From: Bartonella birtlesii IBS 325 | GTDB taxonomy: Bacteria; Pseudomonadota; Alphaproteobacteria; Rhizobiales; Rhizobiaceae | DNA length: 64,000 nucleotides | Reading direction: 5' to 3' | NCBI RefSeq assembly: GCF_000273375.1 | Contig: NZ_CM001557.1 | Coordinates: 15,445 to 79,444 of the forward strand | In this document: piece by piece, positions 10,960-19,520 of the stretch | How positions within the stretch are numbered: the stretch's first letter is position 1 | How the letters are laid out: every line of letters starts with the position of its first letter | Program-made: the position numbers and the translations under genes | The notes under the pieces: model-generated | The model's input: the letters and a program-made list of their open reading frames with translations, nothing else | What the model was told of the DNA's origin: nothing | The model's database searches: none

Positions 10960-11125
10960 TTCTATAGAATCTGGAAGCTCAAAAATTAAATACTAAATAA
11001 ATTCGCTTGGTGGATATTTCAGAGATTTCGGAAGCTCTTATGATGTCCAAGTGCTTTGCAGCACCAAAAGCAAGAGATTGACTCGGTTTCAATACTTCCA
11101 AACTCCATACCAGATTCCATAATTG
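10960..11125 (+). ncRNA. Degenerate Brt-like RNA element, copy 1
   Basis: About 150 bases align, with many substitutions, to the element at 13030-13185. Matching blocks in the same order are a GGA(a/g)GCTC block, CGCTTgGtGGaTAT, ATTTCGGaaGCTCTT, CCAAGTGCT...AGCAC(C)AAAAGCAA and a CTTCCA(a/g)ACTCC block. The hairpin GTGCT-TTGC-AGCAC here corresponds to GTACT-CGA-AGTAC in the other copy, a paired change that suggests a folded RNA. No regulator gene follows this copy. Probably decayed. Confidence 0.42.
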
Positions 11126-11245
11126 AAGATACGGTTATAATAAAGCCATTGTCATACAAAAGGATGATACAAGCTTTGCGTAAGCCATGTTATGAGTCTA
11201 ACTTTACATTATAACTCCAACTTAATTTTACATCTGAATGACAAA

Positions 11246-12487
11246 TTATCTACGGCGATCGTCATCTACTGTAGTGTTAAGCGGTGTTATAGCTTTATTT
11301 TTCTTAATTTTTATAACTCCAATAATTCCAGTAGAAATAATTAATGCAGACATAGTTAAAAAAGAGCTCATTAATCCCACAAGTGCAAAAAATCCAGCAA
11401 TAAAGCCAGATACTGCTTCAGCAGAGTTCGCTAAAGTTGAAAAAGTTCCAAAACTTTTACCAAAATCTTCACGACGAGAATATAATTGAAGAGCTGAGAC
11501 TAAACTAATATCCACAAATGCACCAATAAATCCTAAAACAAATGCTAACACTAGAAGGAGTTTTAAATAAAATATTGCGGCTAAAGGCATAACAAACATA
11601 ATAACCCCATACAAAAGCCAAAATATCATGAGCTTCAACGATGTAACATTTAATATAATTTTACTATATAACAAACCACCTACAATAGTTCCAACAGCAA
11701 TGAGAGAAAAAATATAACTAACAAAGCTTTCCTCTCCCCCTATAGAAAGAACAAAAGCTGGAATTAAAAATCTTAAAATTGCCCCAGTAAAGAGAATAGC
11801 AAATGATGAGCCAACGAGCATAATAAATAAATTATTATTTTCTGTAGAAATATATTTAAGATAGAAGGCTGTTTCTCGATAAATTTTTATAAAATTAAAC
11901 AATTTATTCTCATTTGAATTTAAATTCATGAGGTTAAATAACAATATAATAGATATAAAATAGGTAAAAAAATCAAAAATGAGTACTGTCGATTTATTTG
12001 CCAAAGAAAGCAGTACCGAACAAACTAAAGGGCCAATTACCGATGCAGTCTCATTTATAATTTGTGCAATGCTATTTGCCTTTGTAAGATCATTTATTGA
12101 AAACATTCTCGGAATAGCAGCTTGAAAACTTGGTTGAAAAATACTTCTTCCTATCGTTGTACATATTGCTGCAAAAATAAGAAAAATAATATGTGTGCTA
12201 CCTGTTATATATGTTATAAAAATGAATAATGAGGTTGATAATCTAACAAATTCACTTAAAATCATATTTTTCTTCAAAGAAAAATTATCAGCTAACCAAC
12301 CTCCTATAGGACCAAAAAAGAGAAAAGGAATAAATCGAAAAAAATACACAAGACCTGTAAAAAAGTAGTTATCTGTTAATTCTAAGACAAGTAAAATAAA
12401 AACAACTTCATAAGCATAATCACCAACTTTAGAAATAAAGAGAGAACAAAAAAGAGAGAAGGGACTCTTTTTCAAAAATAAATTCAT
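11246..12487 (-). CDS. MFS transporter, EntS/macrolide-efflux-like
   Basis: A 413-residue, very hydrophobic protein with about 12 predicted membrane segments. Seen: the MFS loop 2-3 motif in the form GPIGGWLADNFSLKKNM and the PSFQAAIPRMF segment after TM4, as in the EntS/MefA-like branch of exporters. The substrate cannot be told; drug or siderophore export are the family's usual roles. Base composition is even more AT-rich than its neighbours and Ile/Phe/Leu codons dominate. It stands alone, flanked by two diverged copies of a Brt-like element and by an integrase-leader-like remnant, so recent horizontal acquisition is likely. Confidence 0.8.
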   Translation of the reverse strand: MNLFLKKSPFSLFCSLFISKVGDYAYEVVFILLVLELTDNYFFTGLVYFFRFIPFLFFGPIGGWLADNFSLKKNMILSEFVRLSTSLFIFITYITGSTHIIFLIFAAICTTIGRSIFQPSFQAAIPRMFSINDLTKANSIAQIINETASVIGPLVCSVLLSLANKSTVLIFDFFTYFISIILLFNLMNLNSNENKLFNFIKIYRETAFYLKYISTENNNLFIMLVGSSFAILFTGAILRFLIPAFVLSIGGEESFVSYIFSLIAVGTIVGGLLYSKIILNVTSLKLMIFWLLYGVIMFVMPLAAIFYLKLLLVLAFVLGFIGAFVDISLVSALQLYSRREDFGKSFGTFSTLANSAEAVSGFIAGFFALVGLMSSFLTMSALIISTGIIGVIKIKKNKAITPLNTTVDDDRRR

Positions 12488-12634
12488 CTCAACTATCCGA
12501 TATTAAACTTTCTTACACTTAAAGTTATACTCCCTTTAATAAAATTGGTGATATAAACTTCAAAGAAATCGTATATTCTTATAAATTGCTTAATAAATTA
12601 TAAGTTCATAGAAAACCTTTAAAAAATACTCAAA

Positions 12635-12765
12635 CTTCTTGGCATCTGAACCAATCCATAAGAAGTATTTCTATTCCTCCCTGTCCTTATTTCTACCCAT
12701 ACGCCCGCCCCGCTTTTGACGTGTAAGCAAATGATTTTATTGCCCCCAAGGCATTAAAAATACAC
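12635..12765 (-). other. Remnant resembling a prophage integrase leader
   Basis: On the minus strand this stretch aligns with the leader of the integrase fragment at 53960-54247. The blocks run ATCATTTGC, GGGGCGGGCGTATGGGTAGAAA, AAGGACAGGGAGGAATAGAA and CTTCTTATGGATTGG, matching CTCATTTGC, GGGATGAGTGTGTGGATAAAA, a purine-rich ribosome-binding site and CCTTATGAATCG. No integrase coding capacity survives. It sits just upstream of the MFS gene. Confidence 0.4.
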
Positions 12766-13014
12766 CAAGTAATAAGAAACAAATTCTCAATAAAATAATC
12801 AATTAAAAATCTGAACTCACCCCTTTTAAAACACAGAGCATTTAAGCATTCATGGCTTTCAAAAAAATAGAGAAAAAATGAACTAAATTCTTATGAAAAC
12901 AGCAAAGACACATTGTAACAGTTGCATGTAAATTTTGCAAAAAAACAACAAGCACAACCGCTTTAATTCTAATTAACGATTTAAAGAAAGTCTCCTATGA
13001 ATGAACTCGTGATA

Positions 13015-13212
13015 TTTGTCATATATGCAACAATCAATAGGGCCTGGAGGCTCTAACATCGAACACAGAACAAGTCCGCTTTGCGGGTATCCCGGAATTT
13101 CCGGGGGCTCTTGTTATATACAAGTACTCGAAGTACTAAAAGCAAAAAGCTGATTCAATGCCAGTGCTTCCAGACTCCGGAATATTAATGCGAAGACGCT
13201 CGCACCCAGAGG
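13015..13212 (+). ncRNA. Brt-like structured RNA upstream of a broken XRE regulator
   Basis: A non-coding stretch unusually rich in perfect small hairpins: CCCGGAATTTCCGGG, CTTGTTATATACAAG and AGTACTCGAAGTACT lie one after another at about 13089-13138. It ends with GCGAAGACGCTCGC shortly before the degraded XRE regulator. Known: Bartonella henselae has a family of about 200-nt RNAs (Brt1-9), each immediately upstream of a small XRE regulator gene (Trp), which acts on badA expression. Size, structure and position all fit. The identification is by recognition and layout, not by alignment to a reference. A second diverged copy lies at 10960-11125. Confidence 0.6.
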
Positions 13213-13219
13213 GGATAAA

Positions 13220-13528
13220 GTGCGTGCGAAAAATCCACATTTTAACGATATCACTGTAGGAAAAAATTCGTCTCAGAAGAAACATCATAGAGCTTTCACA
13301 ACAACGATGAGGCAGTCGCTTAGGTGTTACTTTTCAACAAATTCAAAATATGTAAAAGGCATAAATCATGTGAGCACAGGACGCTTGCAGAAAATTGCCG
13401 ATATACTGGATGTTCCAGTCTCCTTTTTTTATGCAGATATCTTAACAAAAGGAAAGACCTCAGCCCCCTATGATGACAAAATATCGAGCAAAATTGCTCA
13501 TGAAGAAAACAGCAGCTTATTTTCATAA
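13220..13528 (+). pseudogene. Degraded XRE-family HTH regulator (Trp-like)
   Basis: The open frame (GTG start) begins AKNPHFNDITVGKN and ends KGINHVSTGRLQKIADILDVPVSFFYADI, the last part being the C-terminal half of an XRE helix-turn-helix domain. The DNA between them encodes the missing middle in another frame: RLRRNIIELSQQR, a TGA at 13308-13310, then GSRLGVTFQQIQ. Two single-base frameshifts (about 13265 and 13352) and one in-frame stop therefore break a normal regulator. It follows a Brt-like RNA, as such regulators do in Bartonella. No longer functional as read. Confidence 0.75.
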
Positions 13529-13886
13529 TTTTCCTCAAGCTTGCTGCAACAAAAAACTTTAAAAACTTATTACAAAAGATAAAAGCATGGAGGCTCTTAC
13601 AAAAAACTTAAAGAACACAATAGATAAAAGCGAAAGAATTCAGAAAATTAAAACATGAAGTAATCTTCACATAAGCCTAGTATAAAATATTCAAATTTCC
13701 TCCACTCTCAAATATACAAAAACGCTAATGTGCAAAATAAGCTAAATCTATCAGCTTAATGAAACTTGTACATAAAGATTAACTTTCTGAAAATTGAGAA
13801 GATACCTAAATATTCCTTGACCAACGCACCTTCTCCTGAGTATAGCCCGAAGGGAGAAATGTGGAGAGGAACAGGAGTATAAAAAA
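13529..13886. other. Intergenic region upstream of asd
   Basis: No gene seen. The right-hand end carries the asd promoter described separately. Confidence 0.4.
13817..13846 (+). promoter_or_regulatory. Putative asd promoter
   Basis: TTGACC at 13817-13822 and TATAGC at 13841-13846 are separated by 18 bases, a good sigma-70-type pair about 40 bases before the asd start. A TTCTCC/GGGAGAA inverted repeat (13831-13858) overlaps the -10 and could be an operator or a leader hairpin. Confidence 0.45.
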
Positions 13887-14918
13887 ATGAGTTTTAAAGT
13901 TGCAGTTGTTGGCGCAACGGGAAATGTTGGTCGTGAAATGCTCACAATTTTAGAAGAGCGTGGTTTCCCTGCCCATGAAATTATTCCTCTCGCATCACGG
14001 CGTTCATTAGGGCAAGAAGTTTCTTATGGTGACAAAACTTTAAAAGTAAAAGCGCTTGATACATACGATTTTTCCGATACCGATCTATGTCTTATGTCTG
14101 CGGGAGGAAATATTTCCAAAGAATATGCTCCCAAAATCGCTGCTGCTGGCTGTGTGGTAATAGACAATTCATCCACTTGGCGCTACAATGCAAATGTCCC
14201 GTTGATTGTTCCCGAAGTCAATGCACACGCTATTGATGGTTTTTCCAAGCGTAATATTATAGCAAATCCTAATTGTTCAACAATTCAACTTGTCTTAGCT
14301 TTAAAACCTCTTCATGATGCAGCAATCATTAAACGCGTTGTTGTATCCACTTATCAATCGGTTTCTGGAGCTGGTAAAGAAGGAATGGATGAACTCTTTG
14401 AACAATCGCGAGCAGTTTTTGTTGCAGATCCAATCACAACAAAAAAATTTACCAAACGTATTGCCTTTAACGTCATTCCCCATATCGATGTGTTCATGGA
14501 AGATGGCTATACCAAAGAAGAATGGAAAATGACGGCTGAAACAAAGAAAATTCTTGATCCTAAGATCAAACTAACAGCCACTGCTGTTCGAGTACCTGTC
14601 TTTATCGGTCATGCTGAAGCTGTAAATGTTGAATTTGAAAAACCACTAAGCGCCTATGAAGCACAAGCCATTCTGCGTGATGCACCTGGCTGCCAAGTTA
14701 TCGATAAACATGAAGACGGTGGTTATACCACTCCCTATGAATGTACTGGTGAAGATGATACCTTTATTAGCCGTATTCGTGAAGATATCACCGTTGAAAA
14801 TGGCTTAGCTTTCTGGGTTGTTGCTGACAATTTAAGAAAAGGAGCGGCATTGAATGCCGTGCAAATTGCTGAACTCCTTATTGCACGTAATTTGATAAAA
14901 CCTAAGGCAGCAAATTAA
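13887..14918 (+). CDS. asd: Aspartate-semialdehyde dehydrogenase
   Basis: NADPH-dependent reduction of aspartyl phosphate to aspartate semialdehyde, feeding lysine/diaminopimelate, threonine and methionine synthesis. Seen: N-terminal Rossmann motif VVGATGNVGREML, the catalytic cysteine in NPNCSTIQLV (about residue 132), and the C-terminal RVPVFIGHAEAVNVEFE with the active-site histidine. Length 343 is normal. AGGAG precedes the ATG by about 9 bases. A terminator follows, so it is monocistronic. Confidence 0.96.
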   Translation: MSFKVAVVGATGNVGREMLTILEERGFPAHEIIPLASRRSLGQEVSYGDKTLKVKALDTYDFSDTDLCLMSAGGNISKEYAPKIAAAGCVVIDNSSTWRYNANVPLIVPEVNAHAIDGFSKRNIIANPNCSTIQLVLALKPLHDAAIIKRVVVSTYQSVSGAGKEGMDELFEQSRAVFVADPITTKKFTKRIAFNVIPHIDVFMEDGYTKEEWKMTAETKKILDPKIKLTATAVRVPVFIGHAEAVNVEFEKPLSAYEAQAILRDAPGCQVIDKHEDGGYTTPYECTGEDDTFISRIREDITVENGLAFWVVADNLRKGAALNAVQIAELLIARNLIKPKAAN

Positions 14919-14927
14919 ATAAAAAGA

Positions 14928-14971
14928 GCAGCATGAGATATTCTTCCGTTTCATGCTGCCATAATTTTTTT
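14928..14971 (+). terminator. Rho-independent terminator after asd
   Basis: A nine-base stem GCAGCATGA / TCATGCTGC with a 14-base loop, followed by ATAATTTTTTT, ten bases after the asd stop. Confidence 0.85.
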
Positions 14972-15004
14972 CTGTTATCCTAACAACAATAAATTTTTTC
15001 ACCC

Positions 15005-15631
15005 TTATGGAGCAGGATAAGTTACAATACGGTAACGCGTTTCATTGCGCTCAAAGTTTTTGAAATTGACATCTTCAGGGAAAAATGGATTATAAGCATT
15101 TACATGCTTTACAGAGACGCCTTGTGCTTTTGGTGATGGATTAAAAATTGTTCGTTCATCTCTTTTTTTGACCCCCGTTGAATCAATAATCATATCTGTT
15201 CTGTATAATTTTTGCACGTTTTTTCGTGTTTTTTGAGGTACTTTCATAGATTTGAAACGAGGAGTAGCCTGTTTCACTTTTCCTTTTTGTGTTTTTATCA
15301 TAGAGTGCGGCTTTACACGCATATGTGCAAAAGAAATCGTAGGAACATTGTTAACATTTACATAATGTGCCAAAACCCAACCATCCTTGCCATTATAACG
15401 TAGAGAACACCAAGCTTTATTGGAGAGACAACCATGAATTTGCACTTTTCCTCCCATTGGAATGGTAGCAATAACCTTGTAAGCTTTCGCTGGTCCTGTA
15501 CGTAAAACCGCCTTACCCGATGCGACGCGCGCAACTGTTCCAGCTACCGCATGAGAAACAGTCATTCCAAGCCCCAATCCACCCACAGCTAACAAAATCA
15601 TTGTGGTTGATAAGAAATTCTTTTTTAACAT
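15005..15631 (-). CDS. Secreted SH3-domain protein
   Basis: A protein of 208 residues with a signal peptide (MLKKN, then a hydrophobic core LLAVGGLGLG, cleavage near SHAVAG) and a bacterial SH3 domain at about residues 30-95 (GKAVLRTGPAKAYKVIATIPMGGKVQI, CLSNKAWCSLRYNGKDGWVLAHYV). The rest is basic and low-complexity with no recognised fold. Bacterial SH3 domains usually bind cell-wall peptides, so a periplasmic location is likely. The frame opens upstream to 15691, but the ATG at 15631 has a GGAGAGG ribosome-binding site and starts the signal peptide. Monocistronic; similar proteins are common in Rhizobiales. Confidence 0.82.
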   Translation of the reverse strand: MLKKNFLSTTMILLAVGGLGLGMTVSHAVAGTVARVASGKAVLRTGPAKAYKVIATIPMGGKVQIHGCLSNKAWCSLRYNGKDGWVLAHYVNVNNVPTISFAHMRVKPHSMIKTQKGKVKQATPRFKSMKVPQKTRKNVQKLYRTDMIIDSTGVKKRDERTIFNPSPKAQGVSVKHVNAYNPFFPEDVNFKNFERNETRYRIVTYPAP

Positions 15632-15691
15632 TATTTTTTTCCTCTCCAGAGTATGAAAGACAAAATATTTGTCATTGCAAAAATTTGCCAC

Positions 15692-16141
15692 GTTTCAGTC
15701 AAATAGTAATAAATTCTTGTCTCGCCTTCAAAAACCCATCACATTTAGAGAACAGCTCTCTTACTTTGTCCCCTGCCACCCTATACACCGGGCTATTGTT
15801 TTGATTGCACAATATTTGACGCGTAGATTTACTGCTAAAATATCATCTGATTGCTTGGCTATTCAGCCAATCATCACTTAAAGAAGTTTTGAAAGTGCTA
15901 TTGGTTCCCCAAACAAATAACTGCGATACAAAAATTATTATCTAGATTGAAAAAAGGTACCGCGAGCGCACAATGTTGTTTTTTAAAGAATGCTTACAGT
16001 ATAGGAAAAAATAACATTCTTTTTTGAATAAAAATGATTGAATATTCTATAAAGCTTTTATAAGCTTAAAATCCCTATAATACAGAATTACATTTTCTTC
16101 CCTCAACAAGTCTCTTGGAAAAGAAAAAAGGATAAACATCC
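15692..16141. other. Divergent intergenic region before metQ
   Basis: Contains promoters for the SH3 gene (left, minus) and metQ (right, plus). A TATAAT lies at 16076-16081 with no strong -35 partner. AAGGA precedes metQ. I see no SAM-riboswitch consensus. Confidence 0.4.
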
Positions 16142-16960
16142 ATGACATTAAAGAAATTATCTCGGAATGCCACCATCGGATTCCTCCTTCCTCTCTTTGC
16201 ACTTTTCTTGTCTGTTCCCTTTTCCATGGCAACAGACAAATCAAAAATCAAACTCGGTGTTATGGAAGGGCATGAAGCAACTATTTGGAAAGTTGCTGGC
16301 GAACAAGCTAAAAAAGCGGGTTTAGAGATTGAACTTGTTTATTTTTCTGATTACACTTTGCCTAACGATGCGGTTAATGCAGGAGAGATTGATGCGAATG
16401 CTTTTCAACACTCCCCTTATCTTAAAAATCAAATTGAACAGCGTGGCTACAAACTTTCAACTGTGGGGTACACATTTATTGCTCCCATTGGTATTTATTC
16501 ACACAAAATCAAAGATTTAAAAGAACTGCGTGATGGCGCACATGTTGGTATTCCTAACGACCCATCAAATGGTGGAAGAGCCTTACTTCTTCTCAATTCT
16601 TTAAATCTCATTAAGTTAAAAGATCCTCACGATATTCTGGCTTCTCCGCTTGATATTATTGAAAACCCTAAAAACTTGCAAATTCGTGAATTAGATGCCG
16701 GTATGTTAGGACGAGCGGTTGATGATTTTGATATTGCAATTGTAAACACAAATTGGGCTTTGGTTTCTGGATTAGACCTACAAAAAGACGCGATAGCATG
16801 GGAAAAAGCAGAAAATAATCCTTATAATAATATCATTGTTGTGCGCACCAGCGATAAAGATGAGCCATGGGTCAAAAAATTAGTTGCTGCTTACAATAAC
16901 GAGACTGTCCGTGCGAAAATCAAAGAAATTTTCGGGCCAGCCGCGCAAACATCTTGGTAA
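16142..16960 (+). CDS. metQ: Methionine ABC transporter, MetQ/NlpA-family binding protein
   Basis: Periplasmic binding component of the methionine importer. Seen: a signal peptide (FLLPLFALFLSVPFSMA), then IKLGVMEGHEATIWKVA, DYTLPNDAVNAGEIDANAFQHSPYL, GIPNDPSNGGRALLLL and DIAIVNTNWAL, the diagnostic NlpA-family segments. Unlike the enterobacterial lipoprotein there is no lipobox cysteine, so it should be a soluble periplasmic protein. Length 272 is typical. It is first in a metQ-metN-metI operon, with the ATPase 23 bases downstream. Confidence 0.93.
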   Translation: MTLKKLSRNATIGFLLPLFALFLSVPFSMATDKSKIKLGVMEGHEATIWKVAGEQAKKAGLEIELVYFSDYTLPNDAVNAGEIDANAFQHSPYLKNQIEQRGYKLSTVGYTFIAPIGIYSHKIKDLKELRDGAHVGIPNDPSNGGRALLLLNSLNLIKLKDPHDILASPLDIIENPKNLQIRELDAGMLGRAVDDFDIAIVNTNWALVSGLDLQKDAIAWEKAENNPYNNIIVVRTSDKDEPWVKKLVAAYNNETVRAKIKEIFGPAAQTSW

Positions 16961-16983
16961 TTACGCCAAATTGGTAGTTATGA

Positions 16984-18018
16984 ATGGAAAAACCCGCTCT
17001 GATCTCCTTAAAAAACGTCAGCCGTTATTTTAACAAGACGGCTGGCATTCCGGCTGTTGACAATTTATCTCTCAATATCCACGCAGGTGAAATTCTTGGT
17101 ATTATTGGTCGTAGTGGAGCAGGAAAATCAACACTTATTCGCTGCTTAAATGGACTAGAGAGAATTGACGCAGGGTCTATTTTTTTTGAAGGCGTAGATG
17201 TTTCAAATCTGTCAGAAACACAATGGGCGCCTTACCGCCAACGTATTGGAATGATTTTTCAACATTTCAATCTTTTATCATCACAAAATATTCTTAATAA
17301 CATCGCATTACCACTTAAATTAAGTGGTATAAACAAAAAACAGCGCTACAAACGTGCCCTTGAACTCATCGAATTGGTCGGCTTATGTGGTAAAGAGCAC
17401 TGTTATCCGGCAGAATTGTCAGGAGGGCAAAAACAACGCGTTGGCATTGCACGCTCTTTAGCTGCTAATCCTAAAATATTGTTATCAGATGAAGCAACCT
17501 CTGCTCTGGACCCTGAAACAACACAATCTATTCTGGAACTTCTTGCTGATATTAACAATCGTCTAAATCTCACTATTGTACTCATTACCCACGAAATGGA
17601 AGTTGTACGCACTATTGCGCATCGCGTTGTTGTCCTCAATCAAGGACGCATTATGGAACAAGGACGTGTGAAAGACATTTTCACCTCTCCGCAAGAGGAA
17701 ACAACCATTGCCATGCTCAAACTTGTTACTCCACAACTTCCTGAAAAATTTGCAAAAAATCTTAAACCAATAGGCCAAGAAGCTGTTATTGAAATCAATA
17801 TTGCAGGTGAAATTGCCCAACAACCTTTTCTCAATCTTTTGGAAGATGAAATCGGTTTAAGAGCACGTATTCTGCATGGTGGTATTGATACAGTCCAAGG
17901 AGAAACCATCGGGCGACTATTCTTAGGTCTCCCAACAAAAGATAAAGAAGCTTTAGAAAAAGCTGTTCAGTGGTTGACAGAAAAAGGACAATATTGCGAG
18001 GTTTTAGGTTATGTTTAA
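16984..18018 (+). CDS. metN: Methionine ABC transporter ATP-binding protein
   Basis: ATPase of the D/L-methionine importer. Seen: Walker A GRSGAGKST, Q-loop IFQHFN, signature LSGGQKQRVGIARSL, Walker B ILLSDEATSALD and H-loop LITHEMEV. After residue ~260 comes a C-terminal NIL (ACT-like) domain, which in MetN binds methionine and inhibits transport. Length 344 is normal. The 3' end overlaps metI by eight bases. Confidence 0.95.
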   Translation: MEKPALISLKNVSRYFNKTAGIPAVDNLSLNIHAGEILGIIGRSGAGKSTLIRCLNGLERIDAGSIFFEGVDVSNLSETQWAPYRQRIGMIFQHFNLLSSQNILNNIALPLKLSGINKKQRYKRALELIELVGLCGKEHCYPAELSGGQKQRVGIARSLAANPKILLSDEATSALDPETTQSILELLADINNRLNLTIVLITHEMEVVRTIAHRVVVLNQGRIMEQGRVKDIFTSPQEETTIAMLKLVTPQLPEKFAKNLKPIGQEAVIEINIAGEIAQQPFLNLLEDEIGLRARILHGGIDTVQGETIGRLFLGLPTKDKEALEKAVQWLTEKGQYCEVLGYV

Positions 18019-18670
18019 TGTTCTCTCTCGTGAACTCCCCAACGCTGTTTTTGATACAATCTTGATGACGATAAGCGCTTCTTTGATGGCGCTTATTATA
18101 GGACTTCCCCTTGGCCTTCTCCTTTACATAACCGCACGTGGAAGGATTTTTGCCTCCTGTCTTATCAATCGCCCTTTGAGTATCCTCATTGATAGTATTC
18201 GCGCCATTCCCTTTATTATTCTTGCATTTTATCTTCTTCCTGTCACCCGTATGGTTGTAGGAAGAGGTGTGGGAATGCCTTCTGTGATCTTTGTGCTCAC
18301 AATCTCAGCTATTCCTTTTTATGCACGAATGGCAGAACTCTCTTTTAAAACCGTTGAAAACGGTCTAATTGAAGCTGTTCGTTCTATGGGAGCAAGCCGT
18401 CTTCAAATTATTAGGCATGTTCTTATTCCTGAAGCGCTCCCTAGCCTGATCACAGGTTTTACAGTCATGATTATTTCTCTTATAGGAGCCACTTCGCTTG
18501 CCGGATATCTCGGCGGAGGCGGTTTAGGCGACATGGCAATTCGCTATGGCTATCAACGCTATAATACCTCAATCATGACAAGTGTCATCATCCTTTTGAT
18601 TATTCTTAATGTTATTACCCAGTGGTCTTCTGATAAAATTGTGCAGAGATTGGATAAGAAAAGACATTAA
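18011..18670 (+). CDS. metI: Methionine ABC transporter permease
   Basis: Inner-membrane permease with five or six membrane segments and the EAA loop for contacting MetN (GLIEAVRSMGASRLQIIRHV, 20 residues). The conserved GGGGLGDMAIRYGYQRYN segment comes near the end. Length 219 matches MetI. Its start overlaps the end of metN, so the two are translationally coupled. A decayed second copy of its last ~50 codons follows at 18716-18866. Confidence 0.94.
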   Translation: MFNVLSRELPNAVFDTILMTISASLMALIIGLPLGLLLYITARGRIFASCLINRPLSILIDSIRAIPFIILAFYLLPVTRMVVGRGVGMPSVIFVLTISAIPFYARMAELSFKTVENGLIEAVRSMGASRLQIIRHVLIPEALPSLITGFTVMIISLIGATSLAGYLGGGGLGDMAIRYGYQRYNTSIMTSVIILLIILNVITQWSSDKIVQRLDKKRH

Positions 18671-18715
18671 AATTTAACAATTTCAATTTTTCAAAACCAT
18701 CATAATGAACAATGA

Positions 18716-18866
18716 AAATGATTTAGGTGGTATGAAAGGTCACTATGGTTATCAGCATTATAATAGCTCTATTATGATAAGCACCATCATCCTTTTGATC
18801 ATTGTCCGTGTCATTACTCAATAATTATCTGATAAAATTGTGCACAAACGCGAGAGAACAAAGCAC
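18716..18866 (+). pseudogene. Duplicated 3' remnant of metI
   Basis: Reads DLGGMKGHYGYQHYNSSIM, then STIILLIIVRVITQ, a TAA at 18822-18824, then LSDKIVHKRERTKH. This parallels the metI C-terminus (GLGDMAIRYGYQRYNTSIM, SVIILLIILNVITQ, SSDKIVQRLDKKRH) residue for residue with about two thirds identity and one in-frame stop. A partial tandem duplication of metI that has decayed. Confidence 0.85.
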
Positions 18867-18875
18867 GTAAACAAT

Positions 18876-19355
18876 TTAAGAGTTCGCGGGATTCTCTCCA
18901 ACCACTGCCACAATAAGCCACTGAGCAATGAGAGCTGGTTTTTTTAACTGTTCAATTTCCACCGTGACGCCATAATGAAAAACAACCCGACCAGAAGGTC
19001 GAATCTCGGCATCATTTAAAACAAAACGAGCACGTACCTGTGTACCTGTTTTCACAGGGCTCATAAAACGCACTTTATCAAAACCATAATTAATCCCCAT
19101 TGTTGCCCCCTCCAACTCTGGAAGAGCCTCATAAGCTAACGTAGACAAAAGTGATAAGGTTAAAAAACCATGTGCAATAGTACCACCAAAAGGTGTATTT
19201 CTAGCCTTTTTTTCATCCACGTGGATCCATTGATGATCATCTGTCGCTTGTGCAAATTGATTAATCATATCCTGCGTAACAAGACGCCACTCCGATACCC
19301 CGACTTCTTTCCCAATAAAATTGACGACATCTTGTACTGCTATTTTTTGCTGCAT
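18876..19355 (-). CDS. MaoC-family dehydratase
   Basis: A hot-dog-fold protein of 159 residues. Seen: the hydratase motif FAQATDDHQWIHVDEKKA with the catalytic Asp/His, then FGGTIAHGFLTLSLLSTL. The closest family role is (R)-specific enoyl-CoA hydratase, though the substrate is not evident. The frame is open to 19415; the ATG at 19355 is preceded by AGGAAG at normal spacing. Monocistronic. Confidence 0.88.
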   Translation of the reverse strand: MQQKIAVQDVVNFIGKEVGVSEWRLVTQDMINQFAQATDDHQWIHVDEKKARNTPFGGTIAHGFLTLSLLSTLAYEALPELEGATMGINYGFDKVRFMSPVKTGTQVRARFVLNDAEIRPSGRVVFHYGVTVEIEQLKKPALIAQWLIVAVVGENPANS

Positions 19356-19520
19356 AACGCTCTTCCTATTTATTTGATAAAAGTCGCCCACGCCTCTTGC
19401 TTTTATAAAACCCATTGATTAGAGCATCAAGAATAAAAGATGAATTATTGTAAAAACAAACGCACCTGATAGAGTAGAAAATACCTTTTTGATAAGGTAA
19501 TTTTCAAATGGGAAGAAAGA

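Noticed and set aside
13887..13945. A possible riboswitch in the short asd leader
   Set aside because: Apart from one hairpin overlapping the putative -10 I see no conserved aptamer blocks (lysine, SAM-II or others).
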